A stretch of 64,000 nt of DNA from JAFEBO01 sp036392375. GTDB lineage: Bacteria > Planctomycetota > Phycisphaerae > Phycisphaerales > UBA1924. The position numbers and the translations under genes were made by a program. The stretch's first letter is position 1; the number at the start of each line of letters is the position of its first letter. The notes under the pieces are model-generated. The model made no database searches, was not told the DNA's origin, and saw nothing but the letters and a program-made list of their open reading frames with translations. The DNA is taken from the NCBI GenBank assembly GCA_036392375.1, contig DASVYC010000052.1, positions 1 to 64,000 of the forward strand, in the 5' to 3' direction. Positions 51,337 through 59,214 of this stretch are shown in pieces.

Positions 51337-52326
51337 ATGTCCTCCCCCTCCCCCCTCGTCATCCTCTGCCCCGGACAAGGCGCCCAAGCCGTCGGCATGG
51401 GCAAGGCCTACTTCGAGAAATCCACCGAGTCCCGCTCCGTCTTCGAGCACGCCGACAAGATCCTCGCCTCGTTCATCGGCAACGCCCTCGGCAGCGAGCT
51501 CTCCCGCCTCTGCTTTGAAGGCCCCGCCGATCGCCTCAACCAGACCGACGCCTCCCAGCCCGCGATCTTCGCCACCTCGATCGCCTCCTACGCCGCCCTC
51601 AAGGCCGCGTGGGGCTTCTCGAACGGCGAAGTCCCTCTCGCCGCCGCCTCCGGCCTCTCCCTCGGCGAGTACACCGCCCTCACTATCGCCGGCGCCATGT
51701 CCTTCGAAGACGGCCTGAAGCTCGTCGCCCTCCGCGGCCGCGCCATGCAGGACGCCGCCGAAGCCTCCCACGGCAGCATGGTCGCCCTCATCGGCGCCGA
51801 CGAAACCCAAGCCCAGGAAGTCTGCGACTCCGCCCGCGGCAGCGACGTGTTGGTTTGCGCCAACTTCAACGCCCCCGGCCAGATCGTCCTCAGCGGCAGC
51901 AAGTCCGCCTGCGACCGCGCCGTCGAAGTCTCCAGCAAGATGGGCCTCCGCGCCACGCCGCTCACCGTCGCTGGCGCCTTCCACTCGCCCCTCATGCAGC
52001 CCGCCGCCGACCGCCTCGCCGACGCGCTCTCCCGCACCGAGATCAAGACGCCCAAGTGCGCCGTCTACGCCAACGTCACCGGCGACGTCCACGACGACGA
52101 GCCCGACACCATCCGCCGCCGCCTGGTGGAACAACTCACCAGCCCCGTGAAGTGGAGCCAGTCCTGCGCCGCCAAGGCCACGACCTACGCCGGCAAAGCC
52201 GAGTTCCACGAGCTCGCCCCCGGCAAAACCCTCGCCGGCCTCTACCGCCGCATCAGCAAAGACGTCAAAGTCAAAACCAACGACGAACCCTACGAACCGT
52301 TCCCACTCAATGCCTCGTTGCCTTGA
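51337..52326 (+). CDS. fabD: Malonyl-CoA:ACP acyltransferase FabD
   Basis: 329 residues. It loads malonyl groups onto acyl carrier protein. Opening ILCPGQGAQAVGMG, nucleophile motif GLSLGEYTAL (Ser), Arg in VALRGRAMQDAA, and His in GAFHSPLMQPAADRL are all present. The last few codons and the stop lie inside an octamer array (52311-52340), so the C-terminal ...NASLP tail is repeat-derived. It sits in the fabH-fabD-fabG order, with a lipoprotein gene interposed before fabG. Confidence 0.97.
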   Translation: MSSPSPLVILCPGQGAQAVGMGKAYFEKSTESRSVFEHADKILASFIGNALGSELSRLCFEGPADRLNQTDASQPAIFATSIASYAALKAAWGFSNGEVPLAAASGLSLGEYTALTIAGAMSFEDGLKLVALRGRAMQDAAEASHGSMVALIGADETQAQEVCDSARGSDVLVCANFNAPGQIVLSGSKSACDRAVEVSSKMGLRATPLTVAGAFHSPLMQPAADRLADALSRTEIKTPKCAVYANVTGDVHDDEPDTIRRRLVEQLTSPVKWSQSCAAKATTYAGKAEFHELAPGKTLAGLYRRISKDVKVKTNDEPYEPFPLNASLP

Positions 52327-52340
52327 TGCCTCGATGCCTT
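52311..52340. repeat. Octamer array spanning the fabD stop codon
   Basis: tgcctcgt, tgccttga, tgcctcga, tgcctt in register; the TGA at 52324-52326 is part of the second unit. Another tgcctcga occurs at 52995-53002. Confidence 0.75.
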
Positions 52341-52354
52341 CCCCGAGCACGACC

Positions 52355-52939
52355 ATGCCACACGCAATCACTCGAATCATCAGCGGCGTCCTCATCGCCG
52401 CTCTCCTCGCGTCAAGCCTCACGCTCGCCGGCTGCGACAAGCCCAAACCCAAGCCCAAGCCGGTCGCCCCGACCGCACCCCCGCCGCCGCCCCCGCCCAA
52501 GCAGCTCGACGCCGGCGCCCTGCTCCAGACCATGCGCGCCGACCAGCGCATCCAGTTCCCCAACGACAAAGCCCCCAGCGATGAGTCCGTTGCGCGCAGC
52601 GTGATCGACCTCGCGACCGCCCTCGTCAAGGGCGACGACAAGGCCATGGGCAACCTGCTCATCTCGACGGGCAAGGACGTGCTCGACTCGCTCACCTCCA
52701 GCGGCTCGTGGGAAGAAGCCACCGCCAAGATCGAGGCCGTTCGTGTCGTCGAACTCGCCGCTCCCGGCGACAAGCCCCAGAGCTTCACCGTCTCGCTCGC
52801 CATCCAGGAACCCGGCGTCGCGTACGTCCTCCGCTTCGCCGCCACACTCGACAACGGCACATACAAGTACACCGGCCTCCCCGGCGGCCGCCTCACCAAG
52901 ACCCGCGCCAACCAGTTCGACGACGGCAAGTTCGACTGA
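52355..52939 (+). CDS. Lipoprotein of unknown function within the fab cluster
   Basis: 194 residues. Signal peptide with lipobox TLAGC (Cys about 26), then a Lys/Pro repeat (KPKPKPKPV) and a poly-Pro linker, then a helical domain (PSDESVARSVIDLATALVKG, GDDKAMGNLLISTGKDVLDS) closed by strands (SFTVSLAIQEPGVAYVLRF). No family is recognised. An ATG at 52310 overlaps fabD and the octamer array, so 52355 was preferred because it starts the signal peptide. Location between fabD and fabG is unusual for a surface protein. Confidence 0.75.
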   Translation: MPHAITRIISGVLIAALLASSLTLAGCDKPKPKPKPVAPTAPPPPPPPKQLDAGALLQTMRADQRIQFPNDKAPSDESVARSVIDLATALVKGDDKAMGNLLISTGKDVLDSLTSSGSWEEATAKIEAVRVVELAAPGDKPQSFTVSLAIQEPGVAYVLRFAATLDNGTYKYTGLPGGRLTKTRANQFDDGKFD

Positions 52940-53001
52940 ATGTCGGATGTCGTGCGCCCTGCTTCCACCCTCGCACGACAGCGCCATCCTCGCATGCCTC
53001 G

Positions 53002-53037
53002 ATTTGCTATTAACCCATTTGCGATTTGCCATTTGAG
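53002..53037. repeat. AT-rich word repeat (atttgcg/atttgcc/atttgag) before fabG
   Basis: atttgct, then three in-register heptamers atttgcg, atttgcc, atttgag, ending 6 nt before the fabG ATG. This array leaves no Shine-Dalgarno site. It is strikingly AT-rich for this DNA. Confidence 0.65.
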
Positions 53038-53043
53038 TTTTCC

Positions 53044-53787
53044 ATGACCACCGACAAACGCATCGCCGTCGTCACCGGAGCCTCCCGCGGCATCGGCCGC
53101 GCCATTGCTCTCCGCCTCGCCAAGGACGGCCGCCACGTCGTCCTCATCGCTCGCACCGAGTCCGCACTCAACGACGTCAAGCACTCCATCGAAGCCAACG
53201 GCGGATCCGCCTCCGTCGTCGCCGCCGACATCTCAAGCGCCTCCGCCTTCGCCTCCGCCATCGAGAAGATCGCCGCCGACCACGGCCGCCTCGACATCCT
53301 CGTCAACAACGCCGGCATCACCAAGGACGGCCTCGCCCTCCGCATGTCCGACGACGACTGGAACTCCGTCATCTCCACAAACCTCACCAGCGCATTCGTC
53401 GCCATCCGCGCCGCCGCCCGCGCCATGATGAAGGGCAAGTTCGGCCGCATCGTCAACATCGCCTCCACCAGCGGCGTCGTCGGCAACGCTGGCCAGGCCA
53501 ACTACGCCGCCGCCAAGGCCGGACTCATCGGCCTCTCCAAAACCATCGCCCGCGAACTCGGCGGCAAGAACATCACCTGCAACGTCGTCGCCCCCGGCTA
53601 CATCGAGACCGACATGACCAACGACCTCCCGCAACAGGTCAAGGACCACGTCATGGGCCTCATCGCCGTCAAGCGCTTCGGCACCGTCGATGACATCGCC
53701 GCCGCCGTCTCCTACGCCACCAGCGACGAAGCCGGCTTTTTCACCGGCCAGACCCTCATCGTCGACGGCGGCATGACGATGGCCTGA
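53044..53787 (+). CDS. fabG: 3-oxoacyl-ACP reductase FabG
   Basis: 247 residues. It reduces 3-oxoacyl-ACP with NADPH in fatty acid elongation. Cofactor motif TGASRGIG (about 12-19), NNAG (about 91), catalytic Ser in NIASTSG, YAAAK (Tyr-Lys) and the PGYIETDM motif are all present. Length is normal. The ATG lies next to an AT-rich word repeat. In related clusters acpP follows; here a hairpin and a minus-strand transposase-like gene follow instead. Confidence 0.97.
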   Translation: MTTDKRIAVVTGASRGIGRAIALRLAKDGRHVVLIARTESALNDVKHSIEANGGSASVVAADISSASAFASAIEKIAADHGRLDILVNNAGITKDGLALRMSDDDWNSVISTNLTSAFVAIRAAARAMMKGKFGRIVNIASTSGVVGNAGQANYAAAKAGLIGLSKTIARELGGKNITCNVVAPGYIETDMTNDLPQQVKDHVMGLIAVKRFGTVDDIAAAVSYATSDEAGFFTGQTLIVDGGMTMA

Positions 53788-53799
53788 TGCCTTGACGAA

Positions 53800-53819
53800 C
53801 CCCACGCGCAAGCGTGGGG
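53800..53819 (+). repeat. REP-like hairpin, copy 1
   Basis: ccccacgc / gcgtgggg with loop gcaa, preceded by cttgacgaa. It matches, in opposite orientation, the hairpin at 54414-54433 (minus-strand prefix cttaacgaa, same gcaa loop). It flanks the RAYT gene on its 3' side and lies 12 nt after fabG, so it may also end the fab transcript. Confidence 0.75.
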
Positions 53820-53871
53820 CCACAGCGACATCGAAAGTCAGTGCCTGACCTTCGTGCCGAGCGCTGATGCG

Positions 53872-54342
53872 TCATTGGTTCTCTACATACTCAACCGCCT
53901 TCTTCAGCGATTCATCTGAATCGATGTACCGAGTGCTCCCGTGGTCCACCCATACGCGAGTCTCACTCGTCGCAAACCCCGCTTCAATCAGCCTCCGGGT
54001 ACCCCACGACTTGAACTGCTGCATGACCGCCTCAGGAGCGTGCTTCGTGGGCGGCCGCACGATGACGTGCACGTGATTCGATCGCACGTTGAGAGCGACT
54101 ACTGACCATTTGCGGATCGCCGCGTGATCGCGAATCGCGCCTGATACGACCTGCTGCATGACTTCGTCGAGTACGAACGACGTTTGCTTCATTCTCGCAC
54201 CCATTGTCGCAACAACGTCTGGGTTTGCCGACACCAGCGGTGTTCCGGGGATGTTCTGAATCTTGTTGACGGAGCCTCGTTCATCGCCGTGAAGCCACGT
54301 TCCGTACGTATGCCAGGTCAGGAAGTACGCAAGGAGAGACAT
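53872..54342 (-). CDS. REP-associated tyrosine transposase-like protein (RAYT, Y1/HUH family)
   Basis: 156 residues. HUH/Y1 transposase features: opening strand LAYFLTWHTYGTWLHGDERG (the WHTYGTWLHGD phrase is characteristic of this RAYT clade), HUH motif NHVHVIV (His-x-His, about 111-117), and a C-terminal helix with Tyr residues RYIDSDESLKKAVEYVENQ that should supply the nucleophile. RAYTs are single-copy domesticated relatives of IS200/IS605 transposases that act on REP palindromes. REP-like hairpins lie on both sides. GGAGAGAC precedes the ATG. It has no IS ends and appears intact. Confidence 0.88.
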   Translation of the reverse strand: MSLLAYFLTWHTYGTWLHGDERGSVNKIQNIPGTPLVSANPDVVATMGARMKQTSFVLDEVMQQVVSGAIRDHAAIRKWSVVALNVRSNHVHVIVRPPTKHAPEAVMQQFKSWGTRRLIEAGFATSETRVWVDHGSTRYIDSDESLKKAVEYVENQ

Positions 54343-54356
54343 GGCAACAGCGTAAC

Positions 54357-54379
54357 GAAACCCACGCACAGGCGAGGGA
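54357..54379 (+). repeat. Degenerate REP-like unit
   Basis: gaaacccacgcacaggcgag followed by gga. It resembles the gaaccccacgcgcaagcg core of the hairpin at 53800 but pairs poorly. It lies between the RAYT start and the hairpin at 54414. Confidence 0.45.
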
Positions 54380-54413
54380 TCACCTTCGCTCCCATCTTCG
54401 GACGCGGCCGTAG

Positions 54414-54433
54414 CCCTCCGCTTGCGCGGAGGG
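54414..54433 (-). repeat. REP-like hairpin, copy 2 (inverted)
   Basis: ccctccgc / gcggaggg with a 4-nt loop; on the minus strand it reads cttaacgaa, then ccctccgc-gcaa-gcggaggg. Prefix and loop are the same as in the hairpin at 53800-53819, with compensating changes in the stem. Confidence 0.75.
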
Positions 54434-54451
54434 TTCGTTAAGGCAGCCGGC

Positions 54452-55690
54452 CTAATCCAGCGCCGTCGCCGCCGCAAACTTCGGCGTCGGGTTCGTCAAC
54501 CCCAGCATCCGGTCCAGCGCCAACAGCGCATCCCGCCGAACCTCCGGATGCACCCGGATCACATTCACCGCCCGCGGCTTGTGATCCTTCGTTGCCCGAC
54601 CCGTCAGGTGATCCAGCACCCACAGAAGATGGGGCTCATCAATCCGGTACATCGTCGTGCACAGGCACTGACAGTCGCTCAAGATCCGCACCGACACACC
54701 ACGAGTCTTCGCCTCGCTCGCCAGCCGGTTCACCAGGTGCACCTCGGTCCCCACCGCCCAGCGTGAGCCCGTCGGCGCATTCCGTATCTTCTCGATGATG
54801 TATTCGGTCGAGCCCGCCAGGTCGCTCTTGTCCACGACCTCCTTGCAGCACTCGGGATGCACGAGAATCGTCGTCGTCGTACCGTTGGCCTTGTCGATCG
54901 CGCGAATCTCATCACAGTGCTCGGGACGGAAGAGCTTGTGCACCGAGCAGTGCCCCGCCCACAGGATCGCCTTCGCACGCAGCACCTGCTCCGGCGTTGC
55001 GCCGCCGAGTTCCTCGCCCTTGTTCGCACGCCGCGGGTCGTAGACGCACGACTCGGTGGCGACATCGACGCCGTACTTCGCGGCCGTGTTCCTTCCCAGG
55101 TGTTGATCCGGCAGGAAGAGGATCTTCACGTCTTCACCCGCACCGCCCTGCTTCATCGCCCACGCGAACACCTTGTCCGCGTTCGAGCTGGTGCAGCACG
55201 CCCCGCCGTGCGCGCCGACAAATGCCTTGATCGCCGCGCTCGAGTTCACATAGGTAATCGGCACGACGCGCCCGCGCCAGCCCTGCGACTGGAGCGACGC
55301 ATGGATCGTCTCCCACGCAGTCACAGTGTCGTCATACTGGGCCATGTCCGCCATCGAGCATCCCGCCGACAGATCGGGCAGGATCACCTCGACCGAATCG
55401 GGCGTCAGCATGTCCGCCGTCTCGGCCATGAAGTGCACGCCGCAGAAGATGACATACTTCACCGCGTCCGCGCCCGTCCGCTCCGTGGCCAATCGCGCCG
55501 CGATCTGCGACAGCTTCAGCGAATCACCGGTGTAATCCGCGTGCCGGATGATCTCGTCGACTTGGTAGTGATGCCCGAGGATCACCAGCGATGACCCCAG
55601 CTCCTTCCGTCGCGCAGCGATCGCCGCCGCGAGCTCGTCGCTGGTCATCGTGTGATACAGGTCAGGAAGCGAGGGCTGCCAGAGCACCAA
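54452..55690 (-). CDS. nadA: Quinolinate synthase NadA
   Basis: 412 residues. It condenses iminoaspartate with dihydroxyacetone phosphate to make quinolinate, the NAD precursor, and carries a 4Fe-4S cluster. Signatures: LVILGHHYQVDEIIRHADYT, VIFCGVHFMAETADMLTP, DLSAGCSMADM, ILVHPECCKEVV and the C-terminal Cys region DCQCLCTTMYRI. Cluster-ligand Cys candidates are all present. TTG at 55690 follows GGAG by 6 nt and gives the LWQPSLPDLYHTM extension seen in planctomycete-type NadA; ATG at 55648 is the alternative. It is encoded alone (no nadB/nadC nearby). Confidence 0.95.
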   Translation of the reverse strand: MVLWQPSLPDLYHTMTSDELAAAIAARRKELGSSLVILGHHYQVDEIIRHADYTGDSLKLSQIAARLATERTGADAVKYVIFCGVHFMAETADMLTPDSVEVILPDLSAGCSMADMAQYDDTVTAWETIHASLQSQGWRGRVVPITYVNSSAAIKAFVGAHGGACCTSSNADKVFAWAMKQGGAGEDVKILFLPDQHLGRNTAAKYGVDVATESCVYDPRRANKGEELGGATPEQVLRAKAILWAGHCSVHKLFRPEHCDEIRAIDKANGTTTTILVHPECCKEVVDKSDLAGSTEYIIEKIRNAPTGSRWAVGTEVHLVNRLASEAKTRGVSVRILSDCQCLCTTMYRIDEPHLLWVLDHLTGRATKDHKPRAVNVIRVHPEVRRDALLALDRMLGLTNPTPKFAAATALD

Positions 55691-55766
55691 ACGTCACTCC
55701 GTGGTCACCACGAGCGATCGTAGGAATGACTTCAACCGGTGGCACAGACGTCCCGTCTGTGCTCGT

Positions 55767-56198
55767 TCATACCGCCCTGCGGGCCGCGTCCACCACGCCG
55801 TCCTGCACGCTCTTGAACCGGATCGCCGCCGCCTGCTTGCCCTCGGACATCGGCAGCACCCGCAGCACCTGCCCGACGACGCCCGCGTCCGCGGTCACAA
55901 TCGCCGAAGCCCCCCAGCCCACGATCAGTTCGATCTCATCACCCACGCTCAGCGGCCGTGCCGACTCCAGCCACACCATCGCGCCGCCGATCGAGAAGTC
56001 GTGCGTCGACGCCGCCAGATACTGCCGCGTCTGCCGGTGGAAGATCTTGCACGGCTTGCGCACGTACATCCGTGTGTGCTTCCGCCGCTCCGAGCCATCC
56101 GTGGCCGGCGGGAAGTCCGTCACCCCGTCGTTCGACTTGATCTCCGTGCCCGCACCGATGACGCCGAGGACGCTCTTGGAATGGTGGTTGCTCGACAT
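55767..56198 (-). CDS. PilZ domain protein (cyclic di-GMP receptor candidate)
   Basis: 143 residues. The two PilZ ligand motifs are present: RRKHTR (RxxxR-type, about 38-43) and DFSIGGAMVW (D/N-x-S-x-x-G, about 68-77), within a six-strand barrel (KPCKIFHRQTRQYLAAST; RPLSVGDEIELIVGWG). It should bind cyclic di-GMP and act as a small adaptor; no partner is evident nearby. The ATG at 56198 was chosen for normal length. It diverges from the TSUP permease gene with a 275-bp gap. Confidence 0.88.
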   Translation of the reverse strand: MSSNHHSKSVLGVIGAGTEIKSNDGVTDFPPATDGSERRKHTRMYVRKPCKIFHRQTRQYLAASTHDFSIGGAMVWLESARPLSVGDEIELIVGWGASAIVTADAGVVGQVLRVLPMSEGKQAAAIRFKSVQDGVVDAARRAV

Positions 56199-56473
56199 GC
56201 CGCGGCTCCAATCGCCGCACCGGCCGCGAAAGAGCGGGGCCGTCCGTGGCCCCGAGATCTGCATCGCCGCCCGAACTCCGCGGCGCCCGTCCGCGGTCGG
56301 CGGACATGTTGCCATCGGCCGCGTCCGAGAAGAACTTCACCAATCCCTTCACACACCCGTGCGTTCTTCCCGACCATCCGCCTACAACACGCGCAAGAAC
56401 CGCTCGCGATCGGCCCCGTGTTCGTCTGCTTCTGGCTCGACTCACCCCTCATCCCTCACCCCTTCCCGCTCCC
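56199..56473. other. Divergent intergenic region (PilZ gene / TSUP gene)
   Basis: 275 bp. The end next to the TSUP start is a pyrimidine-rich word tract (cacccctcatccctcacccc, then ttcccgctccc) directly before ATG, again without a ribosome-binding site. No clear promoter is seen. Confidence 0.45.
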
Positions 56474-57265
56474 ATGGATTACGCCCTTGTCTGCTTCACC
56501 GTACTCGTCGCCAGCGGCCTGACGCTGGTCTCGGGCTTCGGGTTGGGCACGATCCTTATGCCCGCCTTCGCGGTCTTCTTCCCGCTCCCCGCCGCCATCG
56601 CCGCGACCGCGATCGTCCACCTCGCCAACAACGTCTTCAAGCTCGTGCTTTTGGGTCGCCACGCCGATCGGGCCACGCTGATCCGCTTCGGGGTGCCCGC
56701 GGTGCTCGCGTCGTTCGCCGGGGCCGCGCTTCTGGCGCTGCTCGAGAACGCCGCGCCGCTCACGACCTACTCAATCGGCACGCATGTCTGTCGCGTCACG
56801 ATCGTGAAGCTTGTCATCGCCGCCATCATGCTCGGCTTCGCCGCCCTCGAGCTCTCGCCGCGCTTCTCGAAGCTCGAGTTCGACCGCCGCTACCAGCCCC
56901 TCGGCGGCGTGCTCTCCGGCTTCTTCGGCGGCCTCTCCGGCCATCAAGGCTCGCTCCGCTCTGCCTTCCTCGTCCGCGCCGGCCTCAGCAAGGAGTCGTT
57001 CGTCGCGACGGGCTGCGTCATCGCGGTCATGGTCGATGTCGCGCGTCTGCTCGTCTACGGCGTGGATGCATGGCGCGCGCACGCGCAGCAAGCCCGGGCC
57101 GAGGGCGTCGGCTTCGGCCTTATCGCCGCCGCGTGCCTTAGCGCGTTCGTGGGTGCGTACATGGGCGCGAAACTCGTCCGCAAGATCACCATCGAAGCCG
57201 TGCGCGTGGTGGTCGCGGGTATGCTAGCGGTCATCGCGATCTTGTTGGGAGCGGGGATGATCTGA
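56474..57265 (+). CDS. TSUP (sulfite exporter TauE/SafE) family membrane protein
   Basis: 263 residues with seven to eight predicted membrane helices. TauE/SafE-type repeats are visible: FTVLVASGLTLVSGFGLGTI at the start, and the second-half motif PLGGVLSGFFGGLSGHQGSL, which is the family's 'G...GF.gGLsG.gG' signature. This family moves sulfite, sulfonates or other small organic anions; the substrate is not deducible. The stop overlaps the next gene's ATG (TGATG), so the two are translationally coupled. Confidence 0.88.
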   Translation: MDYALVCFTVLVASGLTLVSGFGLGTILMPAFAVFFPLPAAIAATAIVHLANNVFKLVLLGRHADRATLIRFGVPAVLASFAGAALLALLENAAPLTTYSIGTHVCRVTIVKLVIAAIMLGFAALELSPRFSKLEFDRRYQPLGGVLSGFFGGLSGHQGSLRSAFLVRAGLSKESFVATGCVIAVMVDVARLLVYGVDAWRAHAQQARAEGVGFGLIAAACLSAFVGAYMGAKLVRKITIEAVRVVVAGMLAVIAILLGAGMI

Positions 57266-58011
57266 TGCGGTACAGGGTGATACCGAATACCAGAACGACC
57301 ACACCTCGTATCGCCCAGTGCGTGCAATGCGGCTACGCGATCGGCAGGCTTCCCGCTGGGGTCTGCGCAGAGTGCGGCCGCGCGTTTGACCCCGGCGACG
57401 TCTCAAGCTATCGACATCCGAGGCGTTGGTCCCAAGCCCAATGGGATTTCGTCCGTCCACCCGGCATCTACTTCCATTTGCTCGTCGTGATCTTCGGGGT
57501 GGGCCATGTCCTTCTCGATGCAAGCCTTGACCCGATCGGCCTGTTGTTTCTTGTGCCAGTTTGGCTGGTCCTCGGGTTGATTTGGTTGGTTCGGCTTCTG
57601 GGCCGCACGTGGGCGCTGTGGTCCTGCGGGAAGCTTCGCATGTTCTGGGGGTACCGACCTATTGCGCAGTGTCTCGCTCCGATACTGGTGCTGACGATCG
57701 CGGCGTTGACCTGGCTCGATATTCCGTTTCGTGTTCGATTCGAGCTTTCACGGTCCAGTCTTGACGCCCTCGCTGATGACGCTGTCGCCCAGCGTCAACT
57801 AGACACGCCGCGGCGCTGCCGCCTTTTCTGGGTGTCCCGCGTCGAGCGTCGCGGAAGTGAAGCCGTGCTCGTCATCGGGCGCGGCTGGTGGGTGGACGAG
57901 TGCGTCCTGATTCGCGATGAATCATCGGAAACACCGAACATACGTCGCCACACCATGCAACGGCTCGGACAACGATGGAAATTGGCCAGTCAGGCAGATC
58001 CGACGTGGTAA
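57265..58011 (+). CDS. Zinc-ribbon membrane protein (planctomycete type)
   Basis: 248 residues. N-terminal Cys4 ribbon CVQCGYAIGRLPAGVCAECG (about 19-38), the lineage-type 'CxxCGY...CxxCG' module, then membrane helices at about 70-93, 95-118 and 134-152, and a soluble C-terminal domain. No enzymatic motif is seen. It is coupled to the TSUP gene by start/stop overlap. A larger ribbon protein is at 33889. Confidence 0.75.
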   Translation: MRYRVIPNTRTTTPRIAQCVQCGYAIGRLPAGVCAECGRAFDPGDVSSYRHPRRWSQAQWDFVRPPGIYFHLLVVIFGVGHVLLDASLDPIGLLFLVPVWLVLGLIWLVRLLGRTWALWSCGKLRMFWGYRPIAQCLAPILVLTIAALTWLDIPFRVRFELSRSSLDALADDAVAQRQLDTPRRCRLFWVSRVERRGSEAVLVIGRGWWVDECVLIRDESSETPNIRRHTMQRLGQRWKLASQADPTW

Positions 58012-58041
58012 CGATCAAGGTCGACGTTTGAAGGGACATCC

Positions 58042-59214
58042 ATGAGAGCATTACTACATCTGGCAATCATCGGCGTTCTGGCAGTCGCAGCCCTGAGCGG
58101 CTGCGAGACGGTCGGTTCTCGTGACGCCATCCGCCCACTCACGCAGGTCGCCTCCTCACTCACGCAGTGGACCGGCGTCGCCGTTAGCAGGTCCGGCCGC
58201 GTCTTCGTGAACAGCCCCAACTGGCACGAGGGCCACACATGGTCGGTCGCCGAGGTGCATCCCGACGGCACGCTCAAGCCGTATCCCGACGAGGCGTGGA
58301 ACCGCTACGACCCGAGGCTGCGGTCGCTGCCGCTCAACGTCTTCGTCTGCGTCCAGAGCGTGCACGTCGATCGTGCCGACCGCCTCTGGATCCTCGACCC
58401 CGGCGCGCCCCAGCTGCAAGGGCCGGTCGCGGGCGCTCCCAAGCTCGTGCGTGTTGATCTTGTCACCAACGCCGTCGTCGAGAACCTGCCCTTCGGCGAT
58501 GTCATCGCGCCCAAGGGCTCGTACCTCAACGACATCCGCGTCGACACGCGCCGCGACTTCGCATACCTCACCGACTCCGGCCTCGGCGGCATCGTCGTCG
58601 TCGATCTGAAGCACGATCAGGCGTGGCGTCGGCTTGACAAGCACCCGAGTGTGCTCGCCGAGCGCATCGTCCCCATGGTCGAAGGCCGCGAGCTCCGCTT
58701 CGGCGGCGGGGACGCCAAGGGGCAGGTGCCGCAGATCCACTCCGACGGCCTCGCCCTCTCCCCCGACGACTCGTACCTCTATTGGCAGGCTCTCACCGGC
58801 CGCACGCTGTACCGCATCCGCACGGAGGTGCTCCGCGATCGCGCGCTGAGTGAATCGCAAGTCGCCGCCGCGGTCGAGAAGGTCGGCACCACCGTCGTCA
58901 CCGACGGCATGGAGATGGATGCGAACGGCATCCTCTACTTCACGGCCCTCGAGAAAGACGCCATCATGTACGTCGCGCCGCCCGACATCGAAGCCGCGGC
59001 CAAGGCGACCGCCGCCAACCCCGCCGCGCCCGCCGCCGTGAATGTGCAGACGCTGGTGCAGGACCCGCGGATCGCGTGGCCGGACTCGTTCGCCGTGGGT
59101 AAAGGCAAGGACCTGTACTTCACGACGGCCCAGATCCACCGCACCGCGTGGTTTACCGGCACGATGCCGCAGACGCCGTACCTGGTCTTCAAGACCACGC
59201 GCCCGGGGCGGTGA
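58042..59214 (+). CDS. Yellow/major royal jelly protein-like lipoprotein (beta-propeller)
   Basis: 390 residues. Lipobox ALSGC (Cys about 21). A six-bladed propeller of the MRJP/Yellow type is suggested by: WTGVAVSRSGRVFVNSPNWH, then VQSVHVDRADRLWILDPGAP, then SYLNDIRVDTRRDFAYLTDS, then HSDGLALSPDDSYLYWQALT, then DGMEMDANGILYFTALEKDA. Bacterial members are annotated as L-dopachrome-tautomerase-related or gluconolactonase-like, and biochemical roles are largely unknown. The 3' end overlaps the convergent CPBP gene by 26 bp. Confidence 0.87.
   Translation: MRALLHLAIIGVLAVAALSGCETVGSRDAIRPLTQVASSLTQWTGVAVSRSGRVFVNSPNWHEGHTWSVAEVHPDGTLKPYPDEAWNRYDPRLRSLPLNVFVCVQSVHVDRADRLWILDPGAPQLQGPVAGAPKLVRVDLVTNAVVENLPFGDVIAPKGSYLNDIRVDTRRDFAYLTDSGLGGIVVVDLKHDQAWRRLDKHPSVLAERIVPMVEGRELRFGGGDAKGQVPQIHSDGLALSPDDSYLYWQALTGRTLYRIRTEVLRDRALSESQVAAAVEKVGTTVVTDGMEMDANGILYFTALEKDAIMYVAPPDIEAAAKATAANPAAPAAVNVQTLVQDPRIAWPDSFAVGKGKDLYFTTAQIHRTAWFTGTMPQTPYLVFKTTRPGR

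Noticed and set aside
53800..54433. Complete IS200/IS605 insertion sequence
   Set aside because: No TnpB and no conserved left/right ends with a target motif; the protein and hairpins fit a RAYT/REP module instead.
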